This document shows, piece after piece, positions 8,045 to 17,349 of a stretch of DNA of 35,870 nucleotides. A program made the translations under genes and the position numbers. The stretch is from Nostocales cyanobacterium (lineage in GTDB: Bacteria; Cyanobacteriota; Cyanobacteriia; Cyanobacteriales; Nostocaceae), in contig RDXV01000033.1 of assembly GCA_004292695.1 (NCBI GenBank), forward strand, positions 1-35,870, read 5' to 3'. Positions within the stretch are counted from its first letter, which is position 1. The number at the start of each line of letters is the position of its first letter. The notes under the pieces were generated by a model. It saw nothing but the letters and a program-made list of their open reading frames with translations, made no database searches and was not told the origin of the DNA.

Positions 8045-11000
8045 TTATTGCTGACAACGTTCTAAATACAGTCGAGAAACCTTATCACCTGGATTAAGAT
8101 TTAAGCAATCTTGAAAACGAAGAGCAGCTTTTGTTAAATTATCTTGATTATAAAGTAATAATGCTTCTTCAAATATTAACCTAGTTGATAACTTAACTTC
8201 GCATATTTCTGGAATGTCAGCATCAAAAACTTCAAAAACGGAAACTATTTCTGATTTTCCTTTAACTTGAACACGATCAATTAAACGGATTTTATATTGA
8301 TTAGGATTTTCTAATCTAGCAAAAGTATGATGACTAATTAATAATGATACTCCATAAAGTTTAGTTAATCCTTCAATTCGGGAAGCGAGATTTACTGCAT
8401 CACTAATGACAGTACCATCCATCCGATTTATTCCTCCCACTGTACCCAACATTAAAGAACCGCTATTGATACCTATTCCAATTTGAATTGAGGGATAACC
8501 CATATTTTGACGATCTAGATTATATTCATTTACCTTTAATAACATAGAAATAGCTGCTTTTACTGCATCATCAGCACCGCGACTAAATAATGCCATAATT
8601 GCGTCACCAATGTATTTATCAATGAAACCTTGATTTTCAATAATTGCTGGTTCCATACGACTGAGATAGGAGTTAATAAATTTAAAGTTATCCTCTGGTG
8701 TCATAGTTTCTGATAATTTTGTAAAGTCACGAATATCAGAAAATAAAATTGACATTTCTTGTTGAATATTATCACCTATTTGTACATCAACAATACTTTC
8801 CTTGTTCAAAAGTTGTAAAAATTGTCGGGGTACAAATCGAGAAAATGATTGATTCAGTTGATTGAGATTTTCATAAAGCTGGGCATTTTTAATAGAAATT
8901 GCTGCTTGGGAAGATAATATTCTCAATATTTCTAATCTTTCTGGTGTAAAAGCACCAACAGCTAGATTATTTTCTAAATACAATAAACCAAAAATTTCTC
9001 CTTGATAAATGATTTTAGTACACAATACAGACTTAGGTTTTTTGTTTATAATATACGCATCTTTCATAAATCTACCTTCGTCACTAGCATCATTTAAAAT
9101 TACATCTTCTTTAGTTCTAATTACATAATTAATTATCGAAGTTGGTAACTGTTTATTTTTGTCTTCTAAGTGAGATTGACAGACGATTATATCTGAATTA
9201 TCCAATGTTTTCTGAGCCGCAATATATAGTTTTTCTTGCTGTTTTAAAATTAAAAATCCAATTTCTGCCCCTGCATTTTCAATGACAATAGTCATTAATT
9301 TTGTTAGTAAATTATCTAACATAATCTCACTAGAAAGGGTTTGGGAGGCTTTAATAATTGTATTAATATCTAATCTTTGTGAACTACTGCTACTAGAAAC
9401 AAGGGAGATACTATTTTTAGGATCAAAGGTAGAATCTTTTTTAGAAACAAGAATGATATCAGCGTATTTTGATTCTAAATCTTTAACTTTAGCAATAGCA
9501 CCCCAGGCAATATAATCATACTGAGCTTTAGTCATATAAGTTTGGGCAATTTCTGTTCTACCTAAAGCTAGATAAAATTTAGCTGCTAACTCATAAGCTA
9601 AGGCTTCATCTTGAATATATTTACTGTTATTCGCCCCTGCAATAGCACGATCATAAAGTTCCATTGCTAACAATGGTTGATTTAATATTCTGGCTTTTTC
9701 TGCTTCAACTAAATCATATTTATGTTGATAGTTCATAGGGGCGTGTTCAGCCCAATATTTCATTTGTTGTTGATTTTCATTGACCTGTTTTAAGTATTCC
9801 TCTCTGGTGGCAATATCAGTAATACGAGAACTAGCTAACATGGTTAAGGAATAAAACCAGTTATGTTGGGTAAAAATAATCTCACTCTTAACAAAACCTG
9901 CATATTGTTGGGCAGTTTTGGCAAATTCTATAGCTTGATCATATTCTGCAAAGAAATAACACAGATATAACTTATAAAAATAGGTATAAAATAGGGAAAT
10001 TAAGTTATTTATACCTTGTAAATAAGGTATAGCTTCTTCCTCATTGAATATTTCACCCATTAAGGATGTTTTAATTATAGATTTATTACGTAAATTATCT
10101 ACCGCTTGAGCGCAGATTTTAGTTAAATAGAGTGGATGTTGCTGTTCAAGTTTAGTAATAAAATCAATATAATCTGATTGTGATTTGGCTACAGAGTCTA
10201 AATGTTTAGCTACAAAAAAGAGATGAGAACAATAAAAGTTAGCTGCATGACTAGCAAATTCGATATCACCTACTTCTAAAGCACTTTCAATAGCTTCATA
10301 TAAATTATTAATAGTTGTTTTTATATGTTGTTTTTTATAAAAAATATTGATGTTTGTTGTTAAAATAGCCTTAGATTTAAAATTCTTAGCATTTAATTTT
10401 TCCAATACACGGAGAGATAGTTGTCCTAGTTGATAAGCTAAATCAATATCTGGAATCAACCAAGCTGTAATAGTACCATAATTAGCAAAAGCATAAATAG
10501 ATGGGGGAGAATTTCCATATTGTCTGGAAAGTTCAATCATGGTGTATAACATTGGTAATGCTATGGGACTTTCAGCGAAACAAGCTGGGGCCCACATTAA
10601 AATTAGGACTTCTATCGCTGCTAATTTGTAGGGGTCTGTCATAGGCGGTAGGTTCGCTAATTGCTCAATATCTAAATTTTCTGGTTGTGATTCTACTAGG
10701 GAAACATCCAGCATTTTTAAAATCTGTTGTCCCATGTCTAAAACAGTATTAATTTCACTTTTTGCTAAATAAATTTTCAGTTGGACTTGATAATATTTGA
10801 GTTTTTCCAGGAGGTCGTTAACTTGTAGTATTCCCTGATTAGAGATTAATAATGCTTGGTCTAAATTACCGTTGAGATATTCAGCTTCTGCGGTTTCTAA
10901 ATAAATTTGTAATATCCATTGTTCTGGTTGTTGTGCTGAGTTTTCCCAGCTATAATATTGGATTAATTCTAAAGCAATATTCAAGTATTTTACAGCAGCT

Positions 11001-13315
11001 TCATAGGCGGTAGATGCTTTGGCTTTTTGACCGGCAATCAAATTTAATTGGGCTAAATTATTCTTTTCTTCTTGATTTGTAAGTAAGTCAGTACCAAAAT
11101 TTAATTGATTAACTAAAACGAAAATATTCTCTTTTTGAGTTTCTACGGTGGAATTTCTCAGGAGAATTTGACCTATTTGTAAATGGGTACTTTTTCTTTC
11201 ATTTTCCGGTATTAAGGAGTATGCAGCTTGTTGTACTCTGTCATGTAAAAACTTGTAGGTAATTTGTACATTTCTAAGTTCTAAACCATCTGTTTCTAAT
11301 AATGCTAGAGGAATTTTGTAATTTGATGATAAAGGTAAAATTAAACCCGCTTGTAAAGCACTCCATAAATGAGTAGAGGTGACTATTTCTGAATCTTCAT
11401 AAACAGTTGCTAAAACTTCTAAATTAAATTGGTTGCCAATACAAGCTGCTAATTGTAAAACTCTTTGGGTTGTTGGTGGTAATTTACGGATATTTTGAGT
11501 GACTAATTCAACGATATTAAATTCTGTAATGCCGACTGTTTGAATTTCTTGAATATCCCAACACCAACTATCTGTGTAAACTTGATAAACTAGGAGGTTT
11601 TCACTGTACAAACTTTTGAGTAACTGAGTTAAGAAAAATGGATTACCTTGGGTTTTATTATATATTAATTCTACGAGTAATTGAATATTATTAATATCAA
11701 TGTTATCAGGTTTGAGTGTATCAATAATTAATTGTTGAACATCAATAAATAATAAAGGTGTAATGGTAATTTCATTGATAATAGTATTAGTTTGACGAAT
11801 ATTTTGGAGAGTTTGAACTAACCTATGAGTTGGGGAAACTTCATTATCTCGATATGCACCAATAAGAAATAAATATTGACTACTATCATCTGTAATTAAT
11901 AATTTAATTAATTTTAAAGATGCAGAATCAGCCCATTGTAAATCATCTAAAAATATTACTAATGGGTGTTCTGGTTGACAAAAAACATGAATAAATTGTT
12001 GAAAAACTCGGTTAAATCTATTTTCAGATTCAGCCGATCCTAATATGGGAACTTGAGGTTGTGCGCCAATAATTGATTCTACTTCGGGAATAACATCAAT
12101 AATTACTTGAGCATTATCACCTAAAGCTACTAATATTTTCTGTCTCCAAATAGCAATTTTTTGATCATCTTCTGTTAATATTTGACGAATTAATTCTTGG
12201 AAAGATTGAATTAATGCTGCATAGGGAATATCTCTTTTTAATTGATCAAATTTACCAGCAATAAAATAACCTCTAGCGGCAACAATAGGTTTATGAACCT
12301 CGTTGACAATTGATGTTTTACCAATACCTGAATAGCCAGAAACTAACATCATTTCTGTTGCTCCCTGACTCACTCGCCAGAAAGCATCCATTAAGGTAGC
12401 AACTTCTTGTTCTCTACCATATAATTTTTGTGGAATTAAAAGTTGATTACCATGATCACGTTGAGCGATGATAAAATCATTAATCTTCCCTGTATTTTGT
12501 ATTTGTTGTAAGCAGTTTTCTAAATCAAATTTTAATCCTGCTGCACTTTGATATCTTTCCTCAGCATTCTTAGCTAAAAGTTTCATCACTATTTGAGAAA
12601 CTGCTGTGGGAATTTGTTGTTTTTGATGGGGTGGTATTGGTTGTTTGGCAATGTGACAGTGAACTAATTCTAAGGGATCTTGACCGATAAATGGTAATTC
12701 ACCTGTTAACATTTCATATAATGTCACACCCAAGGAATAAAAATCAGAACGATAGTCAACTAAACGGTTCATTCTTCCTGTTTGTTCAGGTGCAATGTAA
12801 GCTAAAGTACCTTCTAATAAATTCGGGTTGCCGATAGTTTGTGTTTCTAAAGATAACCGTGATGATAAACCAAAGTCACCTAATTTTACCTGTCCAGTTT
12901 CAAAATTAACTATGATATTACTGGGTTTAATATCTTTATGAATAATGGCAAATTTATGTAAATCTCCTAAGATATCGGTGAGAGCAATACCAATTTGTAA
13001 ACACTCAATTATTTCTAACTTTCTTGCTGCTAGAGTTTTGTTTAAAGATTTGCCACCGAAATCTTCTAAAATCAATGCCAAACCATTGCGATATTTGTTT
13101 AAACTATAGGCTTTGACAACTCCCTCACTTTTAACATCTTGGATAACTTTATACTCATGACGTAAACGAGTAATTTCTTCTAAGGTAGGATACTCAGAGT
13201 TAAGCAGTTTAATAATTACTGGTTGTTTTTCGGGTTGTTTTTGACCACGATAAACAACTGTTCTTGTTCCTTCATGAATTTTTTGTAAAACTTCATAGTC
13301 TGGTATGGTAATCAT
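8045..13315 (-). CDS. Ser/Thr kinase - AAA ATPase - GAF - adenylate cyclase fusion
   Basis: A 1756-aa cytosolic signalling protein. Order: PknB-like kinase (about 1-275; lysine in VIIKLL, HKDIKPSNI, DFGLS, APEQTGR); large STAND/AAA module (Walker A SGYSGIGKTS near 330, Walker B LVIFLDDLQWAD) followed by a long helical TPR-like region; GAF domain (about 1325-1475); class III nucleotide cyclase (about 1515-1690) with metal-binding aspartates in LFSDIRDF and GDAIMALF, and Lys (FIDKYIGD), Asp (ISDAVNLASR) and Arg positions that fit ATP as substrate. The kinase glycine loop is atypical (EGTRTVVY). Such kinase-ATPase fusions usually end in a histidine kinase; here a cyclase takes that place. ATG at 13315 was chosen; a GTG one codon upstream, nine bases after AGGA, is an equal alternative. 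Confidence 0.92.
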   Translation of the reverse strand: MITIPDYEVLQKIHEGTRTVVYRGQKQPEKQPVIIKLLNSEYPTLEEITRLRHEYKVIQDVKSEGVVKAYSLNKYRNGLALILEDFGGKSLNKTLAARKLEIIECLQIGIALTDILGDLHKFAIIHKDIKPSNIIVNFETGQVKLGDFGLSSRLSLETQTIGNPNLLEGTLAYIAPEQTGRMNRLVDYRSDFYSLGVTLYEMLTGELPFIGQDPLELVHCHIAKQPIPPHQKQQIPTAVSQIVMKLLAKNAEERYQSAAGLKFDLENCLQQIQNTGKINDFIIAQRDHGNQLLIPQKLYGREQEVATLMDAFWRVSQGATEMMLVSGYSGIGKTSIVNEVHKPIVAARGYFIAGKFDQLKRDIPYAALIQSFQELIRQILTEDDQKIAIWRQKILVALGDNAQVIIDVIPEVESIIGAQPQVPILGSAESENRFNRVFQQFIHVFCQPEHPLVIFLDDLQWADSASLKLIKLLITDDSSQYLFLIGAYRDNEVSPTHRLVQTLQNIRQTNTIINEITITPLLFIDVQQLIIDTLKPDNIDINNIQLLVELIYNKTQGNPFFLTQLLKSLYSENLLVYQVYTDSWCWDIQEIQTVGITEFNIVELVTQNIRKLPPTTQRVLQLAACIGNQFNLEVLATVYEDSEIVTSTHLWSALQAGLILPLSSNYKIPLALLETDGLELRNVQITYKFLHDRVQQAAYSLIPENERKSTHLQIGQILLRNSTVETQKENIFVLVNQLNFGTDLLTNQEEKNNLAQLNLIAGQKAKASTAYEAAVKYLNIALELIQYYSWENSAQQPEQWILQIYLETAEAEYLNGNLDQALLISNQGILQVNDLLEKLKYYQVQLKIYLAKSEINTVLDMGQQILKMLDVSLVESQPENLDIEQLANLPPMTDPYKLAAIEVLILMWAPACFAESPIALPMLYTMIELSRQYGNSPPSIYAFANYGTITAWLIPDIDLAYQLGQLSLRVLEKLNAKNFKSKAILTTNINIFYKKQHIKTTINNLYEAIESALEVGDIEFASHAANFYCSHLFFVAKHLDSVAKSQSDYIDFITKLEQQHPLYLTKICAQAVDNLRNKSIIKTSLMGEIFNEEEAIPYLQGINNLISLFYTYFYKLYLCYFFAEYDQAIEFAKTAQQYAGFVKSEIIFTQHNWFYSLTMLASSRITDIATREEYLKQVNENQQQMKYWAEHAPMNYQHKYDLVEAEKARILNQPLLAMELYDRAIAGANNSKYIQDEALAYELAAKFYLALGRTEIAQTYMTKAQYDYIAWGAIAKVKDLESKYADIILVSKKDSTFDPKNSISLVSSSSSSQRLDINTIIKASQTLSSEIMLDNLLTKLMTIVIENAGAEIGFLILKQQEKLYIAAQKTLDNSDIIVCQSHLEDKNKQLPTSIINYVIRTKEDVILNDASDEGRFMKDAYIINKKPKSVLCTKIIYQGEIFGLLYLENNLAVGAFTPERLEILRILSSQAAISIKNAQLYENLNQLNQSFSRFVPRQFLQLLNKESIVDVQIGDNIQQEMSILFSDIRDFTKLSETMTPEDNFKFINSYLSRMEPAIIENQGFIDKYIGDAIMALFSRGADDAVKAAISMLLKVNEYNLDRQNMGYPSIQIGIGINSGSLMLGTVGGINRMDGTVISDAVNLASRIEGLTKLYGVSLLISHHTFARLENPNQYKIRLIDRVQVKGKSEIVSVFEVFDADIPEICEVKLSTRLIFEEALLLYNQDNLTKAALRFQDCLNLNPGDKVSRLYLERCQQ

Positions 13316-13372
13316 CACTCACAAAATTCCTATGATGCTGATAAAAGTGTTGACTTCACAATTTAGAGTAGG

Positions 13373-13391
13373 GGTTTAGGAACGCTAAACC
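13373..13391. other. Small perfect hairpin upstream of the kinase-cyclase gene
   Basis: GGTTTAG-GAACG-CTAAACC forms a seven-bp stem with a five-base loop in the 5' region of the minus-strand kinase-cyclase gene. It may be an operator or part of the leader; nothing more can be said. Confidence 0.4.
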
Positions 13392-13548
13392 GTGACAGGA
13401 GCTAAGAATAAAATCTTAACTACTCTGTCAACGACTATACATAGCTTCTCGCAATAATCTCTACACACTCTACACAATTTATAGCAGAATTCAGGGATGA
13501 GTATTCATAATTACAAAACTCTTCATACCAGGTGTTTAAATCGGTAGT

Positions 13549-15642
13549 TTATTCAAAATGTGGATAAACTTCCCGTTCAAATAATTCCTGAATCTCAGGA
13601 CATTTTTGAGATGCTTGCTTTACCAATTCTTGATAATCGTCACGCACCTTGATATTATAGGTTGCTTGACGCTTACTAATTTTTGATAACCAAGCGGTGT
13701 GTAAAGTAAGAGCAAAATCAAGGTCAGGATGGGATAATTTACAAAGGGGACCGGAAGCTAAATTATTCGCATCAAAAATCCAAAATTCATTTTTGTTTTC
13801 ATACCAGACTGTACAAACTATATAACCATCGGTGGGTTGTTCTGCATCTTGACGGGGAATAAATTGGGGTGAAAGTGTCATATATCCCGGATCAAATTGA
13901 TAACGATCAATTATTTTTAATGCTTTTTTTGATGAAGTTTGCAATCTAAATAAATAAGCTGGTATTCCTTTGTTGGCTAAATTCAAAACTTTTTCTAAAG
14001 GTACTTGACGGTTACGATAATGCTTGTACATATTAACGATAAATTTGGTCATCAAGTCTTTCCATAAACCAAAAGAACACCAATAAATATTATCTAATCT
14101 TTCTAAGGGTTTTTTGGTAATTGGATCTTGATCTGGATAAGCATAAAGTTCTACACCCCAGGTACATTCTGCATCTGCAAGCACTTGAGATTCAATGATA
14201 TTTCCTGTGTCTCCATTAATTACATAACGTCCTACCCTTCCCAGGTCTGTTTCGCTACTTTCCATCCCTGCTAAATAGGAAGGTATGGGTGTTTGATGAT
14301 TGTCTGCATATACATCATATTTTCTAATCCATTCTGCTACTTCCATACCGCAGATATGGGCTGCATGAAGTGTAATATTACCTTTGGGGTTGTCATAATC
14401 TACTAAGAAATGGGCAATTTCTAAGGGAATAATTGCTTTTTTTACTACTACTGTAACTGGTTGAGAATCATTAGCTGGAAACTGCCCCGCTTTTAAGTCA
14501 GCACGGGAAACAATATACATTAAGGAGTCTGGAAAAGTTGGTCTTTCTAATAAGTCTCTGAGAATTTCTTCGGCTTGTTTATTTTCCGGTAAGGGGTTAT
14601 TAATAACTTGTTCTAATCCTGTTGTAAAAGCTGTATCCATTAAGATAATATAATCTTTGGTTACGCCAATTTGGTGCATACTTTGTTCAATTGGCAATGG
14701 TGAACCATCAGGTAAAATCAATTTCCATCTTTCTAAATTTCCCTGTCCATCCCAAGCGATGAGATATACAAAGTTTTCAATTTCAATTTTAAATATTTTC
14801 TCTAATAAGTCTACATATAATTTTAAGATTGTATGCAAAGATTGAGAGAAAAAATCAAAAATATCTTTGAGAAAATTAACTCTTAAAAATGAACTCAGAG
14901 CAGTTAAAAACTCATCAATTTCTTGGGGTAATTGTTCAAGATTGTAAATTAAAGGAATTGTATCTAAAAAGTTAGCAATTGAGCGCCCATAGTTAACAGT
15001 AAACATCTGCTTTGTATGGGGATCAAAACCAGGGTGAGCGGTACTTAAAAATGCCTGAAAAGGTGCATTATAACCGGTTAATTCTGATTCCCATTCTTTG
15101 TTTGTACCTATGGGTGTAACTACTTTTAAGGTTTGAGTGTCAATTTCATAGGGGCGGCCTGCATCATAGGTAACAAGTAATCTCTCTTGGGTGTCTGGGG
15201 AAAACTTCATGGGTAACAATGCTGTGTTTAGTTGGTTACGCACCCCTAATGATAGAGAAAATCTGGTAATTCCATGATTGCGAAAACTGTATTTGTCATA
15301 TTTTGAACCTTTGCGAGTGGCTTTGTCTGCGTAGTAATCGGGTGGTTTAACTAGACGTGTAGTTAATTTGACTTGATTTTGCTGACTAAAATCTAAGCGA
15401 TAAATCATCCCATCCCCACATAATAGAGAATCACCACTGGGATAGGGAAGACCACCAGAATTAACGCTTCCTGTGGGTGCAACCATAAACATATACCCCT
15501 GCAAATCTTTAGGTAAATTCCCTGTGATTTCCAGTGGTACATCAGTAAGTTCACTGCGGCTGGCAGTCATGATAGACTGGGGTACTGCGGGATAACCTGA
15601 TAGTCGTGGAGTCTGGTTTGTAGTTAAAAATTCTTGATACAT
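13549..15642 (-). CDS. Carotenoid cleavage oxygenase family protein (RPE65-like)
   Basis: The 697-aa protein is a large member of the iron(II) carotenoid oxygenase family, seven-bladed propellers that cleave polyene or related double bonds. The N-terminal signature GNLPKDLQGYMFMVAPTG is clear, and four candidate iron-ligand histidines appear in order: TAHPGFDP, MHQIGVT, LHAAHICG and LHTAWL near the C terminus. Family members are usually near 480-500 aa; this one has an insertion of mainly hydrophobic/helical sequence around residues 240-300 (SSFLRVNFLKDIFDFF) that may aid membrane contact. The open frame extends 15 codons to a GTG at 15687, but the ATG at 15642 gives the more natural start, MYQEFLTTNQ. 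Substrate not predictable. Confidence 0.88.
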   Translation of the reverse strand: MYQEFLTTNQTPRLSGYPAVPQSIMTASRSELTDVPLEITGNLPKDLQGYMFMVAPTGSVNSGGLPYPSGDSLLCGDGMIYRLDFSQQNQVKLTTRLVKPPDYYADKATRKGSKYDKYSFRNHGITRFSLSLGVRNQLNTALLPMKFSPDTQERLLVTYDAGRPYEIDTQTLKVVTPIGTNKEWESELTGYNAPFQAFLSTAHPGFDPHTKQMFTVNYGRSIANFLDTIPLIYNLEQLPQEIDEFLTALSSFLRVNFLKDIFDFFSQSLHTILKLYVDLLEKIFKIEIENFVYLIAWDGQGNLERWKLILPDGSPLPIEQSMHQIGVTKDYIILMDTAFTTGLEQVINNPLPENKQAEEILRDLLERPTFPDSLMYIVSRADLKAGQFPANDSQPVTVVVKKAIIPLEIAHFLVDYDNPKGNITLHAAHICGMEVAEWIRKYDVYADNHQTPIPSYLAGMESSETDLGRVGRYVINGDTGNIIESQVLADAECTWGVELYAYPDQDPITKKPLERLDNIYWCSFGLWKDLMTKFIVNMYKHYRNRQVPLEKVLNLANKGIPAYLFRLQTSSKKALKIIDRYQFDPGYMTLSPQFIPRQDAEQPTDGYIVCTVWYENKNEFWIFDANNLASGPLCKLSHPDLDFALTLHTAWLSKISKRQATYNIKVRDDYQELVKQASQKCPEIQELFEREVYPHFE

Positions 15643-15838
15643 AAAAAATAAAGATTTTACTGAGAGCTTTTCTTCAAAAATTACCACATATTTTGTTGAT
15701 TAGTCTGAAAATAGGCGATCGCAAAACTTAAATAATTCCGTAATTTATCTAAAAATATGACTAAATATGTATTATATACTACTCTAAACTTTCTATAATT
15801 CCTGTTCAGCAATGCACACAAAAACCGCTGATATTTTT

Positions 15839-15872
15839 CTTTGCGTTCTCTGCGTCCTCTGCGGTTCGATAC
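15839..15872. repeat. Dispersed GCGTCC-TGCGGTTC intergenic element
   Basis: The stretch reading GCGTCCTCTGCGGTTCGAT matches, in inverted orientation and with one mismatch, sequence at 34924-34943. It lies in a non-coding spacer in both places, which marks it as a dispersed repeat. Confidence 0.7.
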
Positions 15873-15997
15873 TCTGTAATATTCATCATAACCTCTATTG
15901 ATTATGTAGATGCAGTCCCAGAAAAATAACTAAAAATAACTACTTATCTGCAATTTGTAAAACTTTAATCCTGAAACAAACTCGGAAATTTTTGGTA

Positions 15998-16153
15998 TTA
16001 TTGAGCGTTTTTGTGAGTCGTAGACTGAGAATACCCCAATACATTTAACATCATAATACTAGCTGCGGCAAAAACATAACGCCTTCCCAAACTCACCCCG
16101 TATCTTCTCTGTAGAAAATTTTCTTGGACAGCATTAGACTTATATCGCTTCAT
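15998..16153 (-). CDS. Small hydrophobic protein, 51 aa, unknown function
   Basis: An ATG at 16153 opens a 51-residue frame ending at a TAA at 15998. GAGG lies eight bases upstream of the ATG (GAGGTAGTAG), a better Shine-Dalgarno than most genes in this window have. The peptide begins MKRYKSNAVQENF, has an arginine-rich stretch (QRRYGVSLGRRY, residues 15-26), then one hydrophobic helix (VFAAASIMMLNVLGYS, 27-42) and a short polar tail. This could be a single-pass membrane peptide or a secretion signal with a short mature tail. I recognise no family. It reads away from the Uma2 gene and toward the carotenoid oxygenase gene. Confidence 0.5.
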   Translation of the reverse strand: MKRYKSNAVQENFLQRRYGVSLGRRYVFAAASIMMLNVLGYSQSTTHKNAQ

Positions 16154-16285
16154 CTACTACCTCGTTTGTTGTTCTAGCTTTCTGTTTAGTCAGACTGTGA
16201 TGATGTGTCAGATGTTCAATATCGCATACAAAATACATAAACGAGTGAGTGGTTACAGTTTTGGTAACGAAGATATATTGCAAAG

Positions 16286-16320
16286 TTTGGTAATTGGTAA
16301 TTGGTAATTGGTAATTGGTA
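16286..16320. repeat. TTGGTAA heptamer array
   Basis: About five TTGGTAA units in tandem precede the Uma2 gene. An apparent TTG start at 16308 lies inside this array and is not credible as a translation start. Confidence 0.9.
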
Positions 16321-16394
16321 AAAGGGGATTTTCAACTTATCAAAATATCTATGTAAATAACGATATACTAACAATAGAATTGGTAGTAGCAATT

Positions 16395-17075
16395 ATGCTA
16401 AATTACAATCCGTTGCATTGTTTACCTTCATCAGAAGAATTACCCGACTCAGACGATACACCAGTGGATAACGAATTACAGGATTTAATTCCCGGTTTAT
16501 TAAAGATCATGTTAGCCTTAATTTGGTCTCAAAGATGGGATTGGTTTTTTGGTGTTGATATGGGAATATATTATGATCCAAATCAACCAGCAATAGTCCC
16601 AGATGGGTTTTTAAGTATTGGTATTCCCAGGGTAATTCATGAAAAATTACGCTCTAGTTATGTTTTGTGGGAAGAACAGAAATTACCTACTTTAGTGTTA
16701 GAGGTAGTTTCTCAAACATACAGAAATGAATATAGCACTAAAAAAGATTTTTATGCCCATGAGTTAGGGATTTTATATTATGTTGTTTATAATCCTCAGC
16801 GGAAGATAAAAGAAACTTTGGAGGTTTATAAATTAGTAGATGGGGAATATGTTTTAATTCCTGGAAATCCCGTTTGGTTGCCAGAAATTGGTTTAGGAAT
16901 TGGTAAAGAAAAGGGAACTTATCAAGGAATAACTAGAGAATGGTTATATTGGTTTGATGAAAATGGTAAAAGGTTTTTAACCCCAGAAGAAAGGATTCAA
17001 CAAAGTGAAGAAAAAGCGAGAAAGTTAGCGGAAATGCTCAAGAGTTTAGGAGTTGATCCTGAAAGTTTGAAGTAA
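16395..17075 (+). CDS. Uma2 family endonuclease-like protein with coiled-coil tail
   Basis: A 226-aa Uma2/DUF820 protein. VPDGFLSIG supplies the conserved Asp after a variable N-terminal lobe (GVDMGIYYDP), PTLVLEVVSQTYRNEYSTKK the Glu and Lys, followed by FYAHELGILYYVVYNP. The C terminus (EERIQQSEEKARKLAEMLKS) is a short charged coiled coil, common on cyanobacterial Uma2 proteins of this size. The frame is open back to a TTG at 16308 inside heptamer repeats; ATG 16395 starts the typical MLNYNPLHCLPSSEELP and is preferred. Repeats lie directly on both sides of the gene, the downstream one beginning two bases after its stop codon. Nuclease activity is an annotation inference. Confidence 0.88.
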   Translation: MLNYNPLHCLPSSEELPDSDDTPVDNELQDLIPGLLKIMLALIWSQRWDWFFGVDMGIYYDPNQPAIVPDGFLSIGIPRVIHEKLRSSYVLWEEQKLPTLVLEVVSQTYRNEYSTKKDFYAHELGILYYVVYNPQRKIKETLEVYKLVDGEYVLIPGNPVWLPEIGLGIGKEKGTYQGITREWLYWFDENGKRFLTPEERIQQSEEKARKLAEMLKSLGVDPESLK

Positions 17076-17076
17076 T

Positions 17077-17115
17077 ATCAGTTATCAGTTATCAGTTATC
17101 AGTTATCAGTTATCA
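17077..17115. repeat. TATCAGT heptamer array
   Basis: More than five perfect TATCAGT units start two bases after the Uma2 stop codon. The unit is the reverse complement of the AACTGAT-type heptads at 7998 and 35773. Confidence 0.93.
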
Positions 17116-17167
17116 AGAGAATAAGAGGTTGTTTTAAAAGTTTTGGATCGTGATTTTAGATACTTGC

Positions 17168-17246
17168 AGATCCCCCCAACCCCCCTTAGAAAGGGGGGCT
17201 AAATTCTTTCAAAGTCCCCCTTTTCAAGGGGGATATAGGGGGATCT
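17168..17246. repeat. Dispersed nested inverted-repeat element (AGATCCCCC ends)
   Basis: AGATCCCCC (17168-17176) and GGGGGATCT (17238-17246) are perfect inverted ends. Two inner hairpins made of C5-6/G5-6 runs lie between them. The element resembles MITE-like repeats widespread in cyanobacterial spacers and has no coding capacity. Confidence 0.78.
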
Positions 17247-17306
17247 ATGACTTTTAGATACACCATGAGAGACTTTTCAAACATCCTCTAAAGAAGTAAC
17301 TTTTAT

Positions 17307-17345
17307 CCCCCTATTCCCTATTCCCTATTCCCTGTTCCCTGTTCT
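17307..17345. repeat. CCCTATT/CCCTGTT heptamer array
   Basis: Five to six heptad units, CCCTATT passing into CCCTGTT, end a few bases before the stop codon of the minus-strand protease gene. Confidence 0.9.
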
Positions 17346-17349
17346 ATAA

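Larger units (their letters stand above)
15643..16394. other. Intergenic region with one small ORF and repeats
   Basis: About 750 bp between the carotenoid oxygenase and Uma2 starts. It holds a HIP1 site (15715), the dispersed element at 15839, a 51-codon ORF on the minus strand (15998-16153) and a heptamer array at 16286. Apart from these I see no gene or RNA. Confidence 0.5.

Noticed and set aside
9282-9515. 77-codon plus-strand ORF within the kinase-cyclase gene
   Set aside because: Antisense to the GAF/linker part of a clearly real gene, no start signal.
14657-14845. 62-codon plus-strand ORF within the carotenoid oxygenase gene
   Set aside because: Antisense shadow of a conserved enzyme.
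16308-16394. 29-codon N-terminal extension of the Uma2 gene from a TTG
   Set aside because: The extension starts in heptamer repeats and does not resemble Uma2 N termini.
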